From contig NC_054084.1 in assembly GCF_017562075.2 (NCBI RefSeq), positions 34,692,499 to 34,756,498 on the forward strand: a DNA stretch of 64,000 bases. Reading direction: 5' to 3'. The notes beneath the pieces were generated by a model. It was not told the DNA's origin. It saw only the letters and a program-made list of their open reading frames with translations, and did no database searches. Source of the DNA: Anopheles merus. Its lineage: Eukaryota; Arthropoda; Insecta; Diptera; Culicidae. Shown here piece after piece: positions 23,601-35,972 of this stretch (the stretch's first letter is position 1; the number at the start of each line of letters is the position of its first letter). The position numbers were made by a program, and so were the translations under genes.

Positions 23601-26581
23601 CCTTCCATCCCATGTATGCATATTTATTCCTCATGCGGGACTCATGCGGGACTCATGCTCGTCCTTCCCACAATCCCCTTATTAGAGCCTGTGCTTCCGG
23701 CGACGGGAAGTCGGAGTTTGTATGAGGAATTAATTTCTCCATTTCCCAACCAGCACCACCAGCAGCAATAGACGTCCGTTTGAAGTGGTTCTCCTCCTTC
23801 GGTCGCTGTGTGTTTCACGGCATTTTTGCCGACTTCCGGGGGTGTTTGAGTTTTTTGTTTTGTTTTTGCCACCACACACGTACACACGATGGATATGGAA
23901 ATAAGGGGAGAGGGACTGAGAGGGAAAAGGATACCTCGGTACCTGTGTCTCGTTAGGGGACCGTCTGTGTGTGTGTGTGTGTCTCATGTACAGCTCGTCC
24001 CAATCCCACATCCATCCATCCATTGGAACGTTTCCCATGCTGCTTCTGTGCAGTTTTCCGGTCCGTTCAAGCAATAAAGTGAAACCGCAACGGCAAAAAA
24101 TCTCACGAACTAGGCCCAACAACCGTCGTGTCCCGGGTGTACGTGACCGGATTGCAGGACGCAAGATCATCGGCGTGCGGACCGAGAGATACGTGCCGGG
24201 ACGTGTCTGGCGGCATACGAAGCGCAGGGAGTCTTTTTGGCAAAGGATTTCAGTGGGTGTGTGTCTATGTGTGCGTGGAATCAATATTAATGCAATCTCC
24301 CATCCCTGCATGATAATAGCTGCAGCAGACTAGGGAGTGGGGAGTTTAGTCATATTTGCACAAACTACAAGAAGTCGCCACAGAGATGTAGATAGAACGT
24401 GTTGGCGGTGGCGACGACGAACCCCCGACATTCTCGACTCCCTTGCAAGTCAAGCCCATTTGGGTCCATATTCCACCCAACCGATTAGATCACCCCGTGT
24501 GTCTGACACGGCCGGTAAGTTGGCCTGAATTGTTGTCTGAAATTAGGTCGTCCATATAACACTGGACTGAACGAGAGCGCAATTTGTTCTCGTTCCAATG
24601 GAGGCCTTTTTTCGCTTCAAACATGCTGCAAAACGGTTTGTTGCACCATTAAAGTCCCCTGGGACTTGCAACAGACAGAGGGTAGGTAAATGAGCTGTCG
24701 GGGTCCTTCCTCTTCTTTCGCGTTCTCAAGCTCCCAACTTCCACCGTTTTTCGAATGCCCAAGGAAGATCAAGCCTGCTAGATTTATTGCACCCGCTGCA
24801 TTTGCTGCTCCGTGGTGGCGTCGTCGTGCTGCATACATAAAAGAGTGCGGAAGACACCTACACACAGTATGCAAGTTGCTCATCATCATCATCATCATGC
24901 TTGCTGCCTACTAGGATGGATGTGCATGTTCCAGCGTTTTGAAGGTTGCCCTCGTTGCGGACGATATTAAAAAAGCAACAACAAAAAAAGTTGGGATGAG
25001 AACAAGAAGCTGAGATCCCGATTTGCATACGAGCTGGTGTGTGTTCTGTTGTGTTGGGAGGGAATACCACACGATGGAAATGATAAATTTCCACCACCGA
25101 GCCGAGCCTAGATCGAAATCGCCACACACATTATGCATTTGATGGGGCAAAACTAATTTATCACGAAATAAAAACAATAGCAAACTGGGTTAGGCTCGGC
25201 TGGGACAGACATTGGCACTCTCTGGCAGAGGTTGAATGATTAACGCTAAGGTGCACGATGCACTACCGCCCCTCCCAAGCACACGATCCCAATCATTCTG
25301 CATTGTTCTTCTCCTCATCTCTTCATCGTTTGCAGATGTCGCAAATCGGAGGTTTGTAATTAAGTTATGTCATGAGAGCTCCAGAGCTCCACCCCTTTTC
25401 AAGTGGGGCTAATTCTTTTCGGTACGTCGTCGTCGTCGTTGTCGTGGCCCTGAACGCGGACAACGTGACTGTGCAGCAGTTCAAAACCGAAAAGGTAAAG
25501 CTGTTGGTGATGGGTTTCTTTTTGCGTGCGAGAAGGGTTCTTGACGCCGCGTGGTCAGCGAAGCGTGCTTCCTCTCTTGGCGTCGTGTGCCTGCCTGGTT
25601 GCTTGGGGTCGTCGTTAATCATCGTCGCGGTTTGAAAGGACGCGCAGCCCCAGAGTACGTGGTGATGGAGACAGGGGGACAGCTCGTGTCGTCAGTACGA
25701 TCGGGCGTCCACCACAAGCGGGCAGCGTCTTCCACCTCCTCTGTTCTCGGATTGTGCGTTGGATGCTTATTTATTACGCTATTGCCGTCCTGTTCTCAAT
25801 CTAAATGGGAAGAGCCTCCCTGACTTCCCAATAGTGACTGCTTTAGTAGAAGAGAGTTGGCTTTTTGCAATCGTTTTTCTCGATCCATACATTGCGGGCT
25901 TCAATTGATGTGCCGAAGCGTTTTCATCGTTCTTTGGGGTGAATGATTCAAAGCGGAATGACTCTTGAATATTAAACTGACATGTCTTATCCTGGTCCAT
26001 CCATTCAGGCTTTTTACAATTCTAAAATTATTATGAATCTGCGAAATAAGTATGTATTTTTAATACTACTAGCAAATAATCCACCCATTACAAAGACAAC
26101 TGTGTGATCGTACAACGTTTATATGGGCCATTTTCTTCCATACAACCTCAAAAAAACGGGACAAACTAATTCCTTAAAATGGGAAAAAACCTCCCTGGTC
26201 TTCCGCACCATGGGTTCAACAGTAAACCACCCCACTTGAGCACTAATTTACGATTTTTGTGTTTGTGTTGAGCCACCGTCGCCGGGCGCGCGCTTACATA
26301 AAGCCTTCCCTGGAACTTCCTTGAACGCAACGAACCGAAGCGTGGCCAAGCGGGTGGTTGTGTGTAGGGCCGGACAAAATCGAAGTTCTCGTTTTCCGGC
26401 GCACGTTGTTTGTTTCCCAGTTTGGATTTTGTTTCGTTGTTGTAGTTGTTGTTGTTGATGGATGTGCTTGCTTGTTGTTGCCATAGACGGGCCAAAACAA
26501 CGCGTCAAGTTGCTGTGCGCGGCCGGTACATAAATTTGTCTACATTTTCCTGTAAACGGAAAGTTTGGGTCCGTTTTTTTC

Positions 26582-26750
26582 AGTTTCGTCGGTGGTAGCG
26601 CGGTAAGAGTTTGTTATACCAGACCGACCGACCGACAAACAGCAAACAAAAAAAAGAGAAAAAGAAGAAAGGGAAAACATCAACAACCACAGCAGCACAA
26701 GTGCAGCACTCGGTGCACAAGCGACTCTCTCTGTGTTACACGTTTTGGAC
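26582..26750 (+). promoter_or_regulatory. Possible plus-strand transcription start and untranslated first exon
   Basis: An insect initiator TTTTCAGTTTCG centres on 26582 and a strong donor TTGGAC|GTAAGTTTGC begins at 26751. The 169 nt between hold no ORF of note and look like 5' UTR (CGACCGACCGAC, then A-rich). No downstream plus-strand coding exon was recognised, so this could be a non-coding RNA start or a chance match. Confidence 0.25.
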
Positions 26751-29653
26751 GTAAGTTTGCTTACAACCTCACAACATTAGGAGGCACAGCAAAAGCCACC
26801 AAACACGTGTGGTCATCCTTTCCTGTTCATTTTTGGTAGCTAAAAAGCCTCAAGAACTAGCCTGCAAAGACCACACGACGGCTGGTGTCATCGGTCAGCA
26901 ACCAGGAACAAGGGGGCGACTATTGCGCAATGCCCTGTGTGTGTGGGGTTTTTTGCAGAATAAAGCACTCCTTCTAAAGCACTTACAACACAAACTGTGG
27001 TTGCGCTTGATGCACACATCCGCCTTACGGACCAGTTCTCGCTCACACGGGGCTTCTTTCCGCTGCTGCTGACTAAAAGGATCCACCTGGAGTTTCGTCC
27101 CCGTTGGCGCACGTTGGTCGATTTTGTAGCCTTGGTTGTGGTCTGAAGACTTTGTGGGCAGGATAAGGGTTCCCTGGCCAGGTGTGGGAACGCACACCAC
27201 AATGTAAACGTGTGGGACCCCTTGCGATGCTATCCGGTCGCTTCAGCGGCCTTTATCAACGTGTCAACAGAAAGTGCGCGATTGATTTATGAACATTGGT
27301 ACGGGGTAGCAACGCGTCGTGTCGGTTGAGGGTTCTGTTTGACACCGTTGGGCGAGGACAAACAATTCGCATACGTTGCTGTGCTTCAAAACGAGGGGAA
27401 ATGTTCTACATTTCAGTTCTGTTTAATTAAATCAACTAAAGCACCTCTGTAGGGGACCGGCCAGAAATTATACCTTCGGAGAGACAAGTTTGGGCCCTTT
27501 TCCTCCCCATATTTTCCGCCCTAATTACCGGTGACACAATTGCGGCATGCGGATGGAATGGGTCGTCCCACACATCGATCAGACATCGATCGTGCCCCCA
27601 CGTGTTTGGTGTTAGATGATATGATGCAGCACACCTTACGGCGGCGGAAAAACAACAACGCTTTACTACGCAGAACGAATCGATGATGGACACGCTTCAG
27701 TTGCTCCCCATGGTTTGTTCTTGGGGAGGAGAAGAAGCTTCACTGTGTGAAACAGTTTATTGGGTTGTAGAAAAAAAAAGCGAAAAAAGGGAGTAACACC
27801 CCTACCACAGGGAGTCACCGCCAAACGGCCAAAGGTTTGCGTTCGTTCACACCCTTTTTTCAAAACCCCCGCTGTCTGTGTGTGTGTGCACTGTTTGATA
27901 TACTTTCCACTTTTTTCTATAAATAACGAGGACCGAGAGTTCCTCGTCCCTTGACGCCACTCTACACACACGGTCAACGCGTCCGCAGGGGTAGAGGACA
28001 CACTCGCTCTTCTTGTGGCCCTTTTTGCCTTCTTTTTCTGGGAAATGAGAGATGTCCGGTACGGTCTTGCACCACCAAACAACCGGCTGTGATTATGAGG
28101 AACCGTGTAAGTGTGTGCCTGTGTGTTCCCTTTTTGGAGACATCTCCGTCAAACTGCTTTTTTGGGACCATCTATTTTTATGATTCGGAAGCAAATGGGC
28201 AGTTGACGGTGTGTCATTAGTCGTTCTCGGAGGGGGGGTTCGTTATGCTGCACATGCAAATAGTGATCTTTCCACCCCAATGGCACTGGCAGGTGGTAAC
28301 GCACACCATAGGGTTGCTTCATCGTGCACCCCTCTCTCTCTCTCTCTGACAGACAATGGCTCTCAGGCTTTTCCCTGCTTTTTTTTCTTTTCCCTGCTAG
28401 CATCATCCACCCTCCAGATGATGGATTAATGGCGGCAACACTCAAACACACGCAGAGGCAGACAACGGGCGGTGGTGGCGGCGACGGTGGGTTGTCTCCT
28501 TCCCACCCCACTCCATTGCAATATCGGGCAGCGAATGGCCCTTCGGGCACCACGGGCGTGTGATTGATTACGGCGGCCCGCAACCATTTCATCATCGACT
28601 TCTGTGCCACCACCGGCCGCCGTCGCGTAAGCGCGCGGAAGCCACTACTGGCGTGTCTCAATTCACTGCTCCATTAGACGCTCCCGAGTCTATGTGTGTG
28701 TGTGTCAACCCGAGTTCATCATCATCGTTAAAAATAAAACAAGAAGGAATCGGTGTGTGTGTCCGCGACTCTCAAAAACTCAAACCAACCTCTTTTTTTT
28801 GCTGTTGGAGGACCTAGACGGGGAAGTTACGGACATTGACGACAAAAAAAAACAAACAGAGCGATAAGTTCCGTCGTTTTGTGTGTGTGTGTGTGTCTGC
28901 GTGGAGAACAGTTCTTATCACAACTTTGTGGTGCAAATTTAAATTCCCAGTAATCACATCCAAAAACCCGACTTTCGCTCTTTAGCCAGACGATGTAGTT
29001 GGAAGAATTTAAATATTTTGAAGCTTTTTTACTACAGTGCCTACGAAATAGTCACCATGTTTTGATAACCTTCCCGCACGGTCCCCTAATCATGGCACCG
29101 CTTTCTGGTCTGGTGCCGAAACCCCTGCCAGCTGCTGGCGGTGGGTCCCTCCTATCGGAAGTGAAGTCAATGTTTTGATTGGAGCAAACTTGCGAACTTG
29201 TCGATGTCCATATGGCGCACACACGAATGTAACTGCTGCTACCCATCGTGAAAAGGTGAAGGTCAATATGCCCTTACGATTGGTTGCGATTACTGCACAA
29301 ATTGCTCTGACCTACCTTCCCACCGCGAGCCCGACGACGATGAGGTTCATTAGTGGTGGGGCCCGTTAGGCGTTGATTAGGGAGCGGTGGGAGAGCCTGA
29401 TGTCATAAAACATGACTAGCTACGACTGACGGGCGGGTGGTGAGCTCATCCATCAAAAAAGCAGGGAAGGTTTACTGTCTGTGTCATTAGTACGTTGGAA
29501 GGTAGATTTTTAATTTCCCTCCAAGAACGCTCCGTTCTGTAAGACATTGGTGTACAGCCATGAAAGTACGCCACTTCCGGTGCAGGTGTCCAATTGCTCT
29601 TTTCTACCGGGTCTGGTTAAGAACCTTCACTTCACTTCTGTTTCGTTGTTATC

Positions 29654-29703
29654 ATGCCCGAAAGTTCAATGGCTGCAGCTGCTGCTGCGGAAAGTCAAAC
29701 AGT
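29654..29703 (+). CDS. Possible small plus-strand first coding exon (unrecognised protein)
   Basis: ATG at 29654 starts MPESSMAAAAAAESQT and is cut by a consensus donor ACAGT|GTAAGTGG at 29704. The context before the ATG (TTATC) is acceptable for insects. No matching second exon was found, so this is a suggestion only. If real it would be a gene nested antisense in the Rapgap1 intron. Confidence 0.18.
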
Positions 29704-31316
29704 GTAAGTGGCCGTCATACGCCCGGCGAAGGCGAATTAGTCCGCGCGGGCGCAAGCGTTTTATGCCATTTTTTGACACTCTCCACTACCAAGTTGTTTC
29801 CGGCTTCAGTGCCTTTGCCCCGTTATTGCGACGTCGAATGCAGCTTGGATCGATTGTTCCCGCCTGTCCAAGGCTGCGGAAAGAAATGCCGCCGTTTTGG
29901 GGCGCTCGTTAAAGTCAATTTGCAGCCGGTCGCGCGAGCGAGGTTACGTAATGTGACTATAATTACACAAAAACGCCCTCCCACCACCACCCCCACCACC
30001 CGCATTACAGCCATATTGTTCGGCAAGTTTTGTTGGTCCATTTTCCGTGCTTTGTGTTGTGTGTGTTTACTACCCCAAAATGCGCATAGAGAGGATGGTC
30101 ATGATCACTACACTATTGTAGGCCTCGGAAAAAGCACTATTTCCCGCATTTGTCCCCCAAAGACTCTAACACCAACACACACACACACACACATGTGGAC
30201 AACAGAGCTTTCACAACTAATTGGAAACCCATAAGACCGTCGCCCGGCATGTGTCGTTCGACGCCTGGTTGACGATTGTTGTGCGATGCGCGACACATCA
30301 AACACAACAGCGCACTATTGGGACATCTTTCAACAATAACAAAAAAAAAATGAAAGAACTATGTACATCGGGCGGGTTAGGTGAGGTGGAAAGCCCATTG
30401 TTTTGTTTGAGTTGCAATTAGCAACGGTGCCAACCGCAAGCACCCTCTCCGTGACAATCTCGGACACATATGGCTTGCTGTATGTCTGCATCAAAGGGAC
30501 AACGCAGCACCACAACGGCTCATCAACAACTTCAACGCTTGTGAGAATCGGTGGCCGATTAGATGATGATATAGTGTGCGCTATTTTTAGACAAAAGAAA
30601 AGTGCACCACATACACTTGCCCCGCCCGTTTGCAGGTTGCAGGTTGCCACCACAAGTTTGCTCCGCGGTCTCTGGAGGGAGCGCGCAAAACGAATTTAAT
30701 TGTTTCCAGGCATTCGCAATGCGCAACTGAAAACCGTTTTTCGTGTGTGCTCTCCCTTTCGCCTTCCCTGCCAGTGTGTGTGTATGTTCAGTTTTCCCAT
30801 AGTGCACACACACACACACACACACACACGCGGACAATGGAAAGTTTTGGGTTCAACACGGGCTTGGTATGAAAAATGGCAAACTCGAAGGCGGCACAGA
30901 GTGAGAGTATTTAGCTCATCGATCCATTATGGTTTATTGCAGGTGATGCCACCCCTTGGTGGGAGGTGTTCAAGGGGTGGTAGGTGACGGGGTGGCACCA
31001 AGACACCCTTGCTCTAGCTCCTTCCCGCTTGCCAGCCACTCATAACTATCATCATTAGGAGCCGATCAAAGGCATGTGCTGGTGGTGGTGCTGCTGCTTG
31101 TGAACATGCTCCTTCCTTCTCACTTGCCGGCCGCACCTACATAATTAAGTGCGAGCGTTTTTCTTCCATACACTGCCACTCTCACCTCTCACCAGGGTCC
31201 GGGGGCCCCCCACTTATGATGCCATCCAATGCAGCACAACGCCCGGTGCTCGCTTAGCACGCTTTCCCTTCGTCACGATTATGTAAAGCGGAGCGGAGAA
31301 TGGTGCACATCTTCCC

Positions 31317-31317
<1 letters not shown>

Positions 31318-31355
<38 letters not shown>
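31318..31355. repeat. Poly(T) tract of 38 bases
   Basis: An uninterrupted T run on the plus strand, i.e. poly(A) on the minus strand. A retroposed insert is possible, but no target-site duplication was seen. Confidence 0.9.
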
Positions 31356-31356
<1 letters not shown>

Positions 31357-32989
31357 TGGCAACTTCTCTCCGGCAACACATCGGGAGCGATCACTTTCGA
31401 GCTCGCGATCGTTGCGTGAGGAGAAGACACATTTGTATCAGAGACGCACCCACCCACCCGTCCATGTTGGTTGTGAGACGTGGGAAAACTGGCAGGATTG
31501 AGGGTGGCGGTGCGCTTCTTTTTTCATTTTCATTCGGCGTGAACTATTGCACCATTAGCGTGTTGTTGCTGAATGCATAAATTGCATGCGCTTGTGTGAT
31601 GCATCACCGTACAAAAAAAAAAATCTGTCTCATCGGTCCCGTGGTTCTCAGCGCCTCATCTTCTTCTTCTTTCACCCGGCATAATTGCACACACACACAC
31701 ACGCTGTGATGCATTTTTCTGCGATGCATCGCAAAACATCGCAAAACGGGTGGGCGTAACAGCAGCAGAACAACAACACAGCAGGCCTTTCTAATAACTT
31801 TGCGCAGTGATAAACCGGGCTCGCGCCCGCGCGCGCGCAAATATTACGCGAAAAGTAAGCCATTCTTTTTGCTGCTTTGTTTTGAAATGGCGGGTGTTTT
31901 TTCCTTCTTAACGTTTTTTAAACGCCTTTCCCACTTGAAGCGCTTTGTTTTGCCCGAAGAAAGAAGCTAGTGCTGGTATTTTTATCCACACATATATTGC
32001 TTCAGAAGAAGGCAGGAAAACCTCATAAAAATACCAAACAACTCATCTCGGCCCTGCCCTGCGAGGGGCAACTATTTCCGCAATTCTCGCGTCGCGTTGG
32101 GGATTTAAAAGTTGACTTTCTTTAGCGCTCGCTCTACTCATATCTTCCCCTTTGGCATGTAATAGTTGGAAAATTGCCAAAACTGAGAGTTGCGGGTTAT
32201 GCTGGAAAAGCCACGTACGGTGCCGAGGTTCTTGGGCCCGGCGGCAAACATGTTGTCGTTGTCCTCTTTACGCGAGAGAGAAAACACATCACAAAACCAC
32301 AAAACCCAATGAAGTGCAGTCCGTTTGGTTGTCAGGGGCAGCAGCAGCTTATTGCTCCATTTTTGTTTTAGCCCTCACGAGCTTGATTCTGTTGCGCGGA
32401 AATTCGTAGCCCGGTTCCGGTTGTGTTCTACGTTTCACACAGCGTACCAAAATTGAAACAAAACAAAAATCCGATTTCAAATTGAATTCACCTCACTGCT
32501 CTGCTCCACAACAATTCAATTTCGCTGCTTCCAGGCGCGCGCGGCGTGTGGTGTTGTGGCCGGCGCAAAATATTGTACGCCGCGCCAAAGTGCACCGGAA
32601 GTTGTGCACAGAAAAGCACAGAATTTATTGCACCCGCCCCCGAAACAGTGGCCGGGAGAGGAGTTGCACTACAAAACGGATTGTTTTATTCATTTTCTGG
32701 TGGAAAGAAACACACAAACCCAACGTTTTTGAACCCCGTTTGGAGGGCGACAACGACAACGACGACGGAAATTCCTGTACAAAACGGTGATGGAAAACTG
32801 TTGCATAAATTAAGCCGAATATGGAGGGTGGCATAATGCCACCCAGTTTTTGCTCCTTTTCCGCAAGTTGCAGTGTGTGTGTGTGCACAAAGAGAGGGTA
32901 GTGTGGGTGGATGGTGCGGTCTAGCCAATGTTATACAAGAACACTTCCTGCACAGAAGCAACTTCGCCTAGCCAGCTAATACTACTTAC

Positions 32990-33034
32990 AATGCAAACCA
33001 TTCGAGTTTTTGTGCCCGTGCTTACGGTACGCAC
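32990..33034 (-). CDS. Rapgap1: Rapgap1 proposed 15-codon microexon
   Basis: A very good acceptor (TTTTTCACTCTCGTTTCAG) and donor (GCATT|GTAAGTAGT) enclose 45 nt. Read in phase 0 it gives VRTVSTGTKTRMVCI, which continues into Asn1 of the main exon (NTRSAEER) without a frame change. No domain is recognised. It also has an internal ATG, so it could serve as a start in a shorter isoform. The main doubt is the lack of transcript evidence. Confidence 0.6.
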
Positions 33035-33890
33035 CTGAAACGAGAGTGAAAAAGAGAAAAGAAAGGCTTGTTTTAGTACAGTACATCAAGGAAAAAGGTA
33101 CATTACACACTGGCGCGCACACAGGCACAAAAAAGGAACTTGCTTCACTTTCTAGCTATTTAGGAACGGAGCACTAATTTCATGTACGACGACGATCAAT
33201 GTTTTATATGTTTGGGTATAATGCTTTTTTTAACATTTCCTGCTGATGAGGAAGATGATGTCGGCGTCTCGTGGGTATGAAACAAAACATTAATTAGCCC
33301 ACTTCTGGCCGGCCAGGAAAAACCCTGGCAACTATTGTAGAGATACGCACGTCAAAGGTAAGGTGGTTCGTTGCTTAGACATTAGAGAAATTTTGTCGAT
33401 TTAATATAGACGAGCCGAAATTGCGCTTTCCACAAATCATAATGCGGTGGTAGTGGTGCTCGTATTTTTGATTGCATACCAAAATTGCGCCTCTTTCGCC
33501 TCGGAAAAGTTTAAATTAAGTTTGAAAATTATCTTCCACATGCGCGCACGCAAGCTTTAACCCACGCTGTCTGCAAGAAAACACAACTCCCCAAAAACAA
33601 GGTCGTGCGATGTAAAACGCAGCAGCCGTCGTCGGTCGGTTGTCTTGGAGTCGGTTGTAATTTCGGGGGGAGGGCAAAACTAAGCAAGCCAGAGCAGAGA
33701 CTGAAATCGCGACCACGCTGCCGCCAACATCGCTTTAAAGGGAAAGCGATTGATTGGATGCTCCCGAGCCACCGCTGCAGCAGCACGTGTGAGGAGAGTC
33801 CGTCCGTGCGCACATCTTCTTGGTGACCGGGTTTTGCTCTTTTGGGGGTAATTGATTTCCGCCCTTAAATGGTGTCAGCTGGATGCTGCT

Positions 33891-33893
<3 letters not shown>

Positions 33894-33924
<31 letters not shown>
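33894..33924. repeat. Poly(C) tract of 31 bases
   Basis: Homopolymer C run on the plus strand. Length is likely to be polymorphic and prone to sequencing error. Confidence 0.9.
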
Positions 33925-33926
<2 letters not shown>

Positions 33927-35964
33927 AATGCGTCGGGCGACTCAGTGGTTGGTTTGCTTTGTTGACACAGTTCTTCAGTGGAATTGATTTTCTACGCCCA
34001 TCTTCTAATTCAGTTTGTTCTCTCTTTCCCTCTCTTTCTCTTTCTGTCTCTTTTTGGCTCTATTTTTGATGTGATGTAAAAACAACGCTTCCAAACCGTT
34101 TTGTTTTCTGCTTTAGATGGGGCCGCAATCGTTTGGGGGATGCTGCAAAACGTTTTTTTTTTAAATGTTGATTTCATTTCAGCTCGTCCGCGTTGCACAA
34201 ACAAAACACGGTGCGAGTGCATCACAATTTTGCATCACAGCCCAGCAGTTTGATCGACAAAGTTTTGCGTTGTGTTAATTAGAGGTCCGCAGCGATGTGT
34301 TGGGCCAGAGTGATCTTTTTTTTTGTTTGGGGGTGATGATGATGGTGCAGCATTTTACACAACCATTTTTATTTCTGTTCTTTTTCTGCTTCTTCGTGCT
34401 GTTATTATTGTTGAAAGCTCTGCATGTTAATTTGTGTCTATTGTTTGGGTCCGTCGCACATGCAGCAGCACATATACCCTTCCCAATCAATGACCTCACC
34501 TCCGCTAGGATGCCGAAAAACGCGTTGTTTTGATTGACCGAAAGAGCGATGATTTCTGATGATTGATTTTGGTGATGATTGAGTAGGCAAAAAGAAAAGA
34601 TTGATGGCACACACACACAAAAAAACCCCCGTGGAAACTGTACATGTGCGGCAGAGAGCTCTTTCGTTGCCAGTTCAAACAATTTGCATTTTGCAATCCT
34701 AACACTGCAAACCAGCAAACCCCGAAACACGATGGCGTCTCGTTGGATTTTGGCTTTCCCCATTCGGTATGAAATGGAAAACCAATTTTACCTTCCTGCG
34801 CTTTTCCGCAGCACTCGCTCGCTGTGATTGATTGATTTCGAAGGTCACTCCCCATCGCTTGCATGTGTGTGTGTGTGTGTGTGGTTCGTTGGGAAACCTA
34901 CGAAACGCCTAAGCCTACATAAATCCATGTGACAAACGGCAAACAACCCCAATTGTGTGCTGCCATGCTACAAACGATCACGAACACAGGGTGATGTACA
35001 TTATGTTGGTTGCATGCTCTACCACCACCAGCCACACCATTATTGCCCACCAAATCTAGATTGCATTCGATCCATGACTCCGATGCGCTGCATTTGCGCC
35101 GCTCTTCTCGTCGTGTCGCTCTGTCAAGCCTTCACAAACAGCACAAGCGAGGCGTAGTGTCGTGATGATGCCATAAAAACCCCCGTCAACCCCCATCCAC
35201 TCCGGTGGACACTTCCAAAATCCATTTGCATTCGTCCGGAGGAGGAAAAATGCTCTTGCACACACTCGTGAGAACCGCTGGCCAAGCCCAACCAACAAAT
35301 ACGCGGCCGCTTGGGTCGTCGGTAGCAGTGATGAACGAGTTAATTGGCCGCGAGTAGTAGTTTGTGACGCTTCCAAAACGGACAACAAAGCGTCAAAGAA
35401 CCGTTTTTTTTGTTGTGTGTTTGGTGTGTGTCACGTGCAGATGTGCACTGGGAGGAATGGGACACAAAGACACACACACGAAAACAAATAGATATGAGAT
35501 TCGTTTGAGCGGAAAAAGTCGCGCGTTCGTCGCTTGGTGCGCGTTGGCCCGCTTTTAACAACCCCGCTGGATGTGTTTACGTGAATAAAATATTCACGCT
35601 CGGCACGGTAGTGAAATGCATCATTTAGGCTAGGTAAGCACGAACCGAATTGCTGTGCAGAAGTTTGTTTTTCGAGCCCCATGGACGCCCACAACCTCAA
35701 CACGCTCCAAAAGCATATCGATTGCCCTCAACCTACTTCGTGCTGGGGGTTGGGGGCTTTGTGGGTGCACTAAAGGGATGTTGTTGTTTTTTTTTTAAAC
35801 ATTTCAGCACGAAACCTCTATACCTTCATACACATGCATTAAACAGTCCGGGACTGTGAGTAGGGATTTTTCATTATAATTCAATTAAAATCGTGATTCG
35901 AATGTTTAAACATATTGCGCTCCCGTGCGTGGTTATTTGGTTCTCCACCGATTGGTGTGGTGTG

Positions 35965-35972
35965 TGACGTCA
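35965..35972. promoter_or_regulatory. Palindromic CRE TGACGTCA with nearby CCAAT-type boxes
   Basis: TGACGTCA is flanked by ATTGG at about 35951 and by CAATCGGCGGGCGG. About 30 bp further on come GTATATGAAG and an initiator-like GTCAGTC. The cluster resembles a small plus-strand promoter, but spacing between the TATA-like and initiator-like words is not canonical. Confidence 0.25.

Larger units (their letters stand above)
17646..32989 (-). other. Large Rapgap1 intron (15.3 kb)
   Basis: No convincing coding exon. GC-rich blocks (17.8-18.3, 24.0-24.3 and 28.2-28.7 kb) alternate with an AT-rich block at 20290-20960. Microsatellites are frequent. A plus-strand donor-like site is at 18315 (ACCAA|GTAAGTGAGG). 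A palindromic cAMP-response element TGACGTCA lies at 23301-23308. Possible plus-strand exons at 26582-26750 and 29654-29703 are listed separately. Confidence 0.6.

Noticed and set aside
26895..27200. Minus-strand open frame of about 100 codons with Asp-Gln-Arg (KIDQRAPTGT) and a donor at 26986, first taken for a GoLoco exon of Rapgap1
   Set aside because: It has no ATG, the motif is one residue short of GoLoco, and joining its frame to the exon at 17645 gives an immediate stop. The phase-0 version is stopped by TGA just after the best acceptor.
29560..30234. Plus-strand open frame of 224 codons
   Set aside because: Composition follows local simple sequence, it ends in a translated CA repeat, and no domain is visible.
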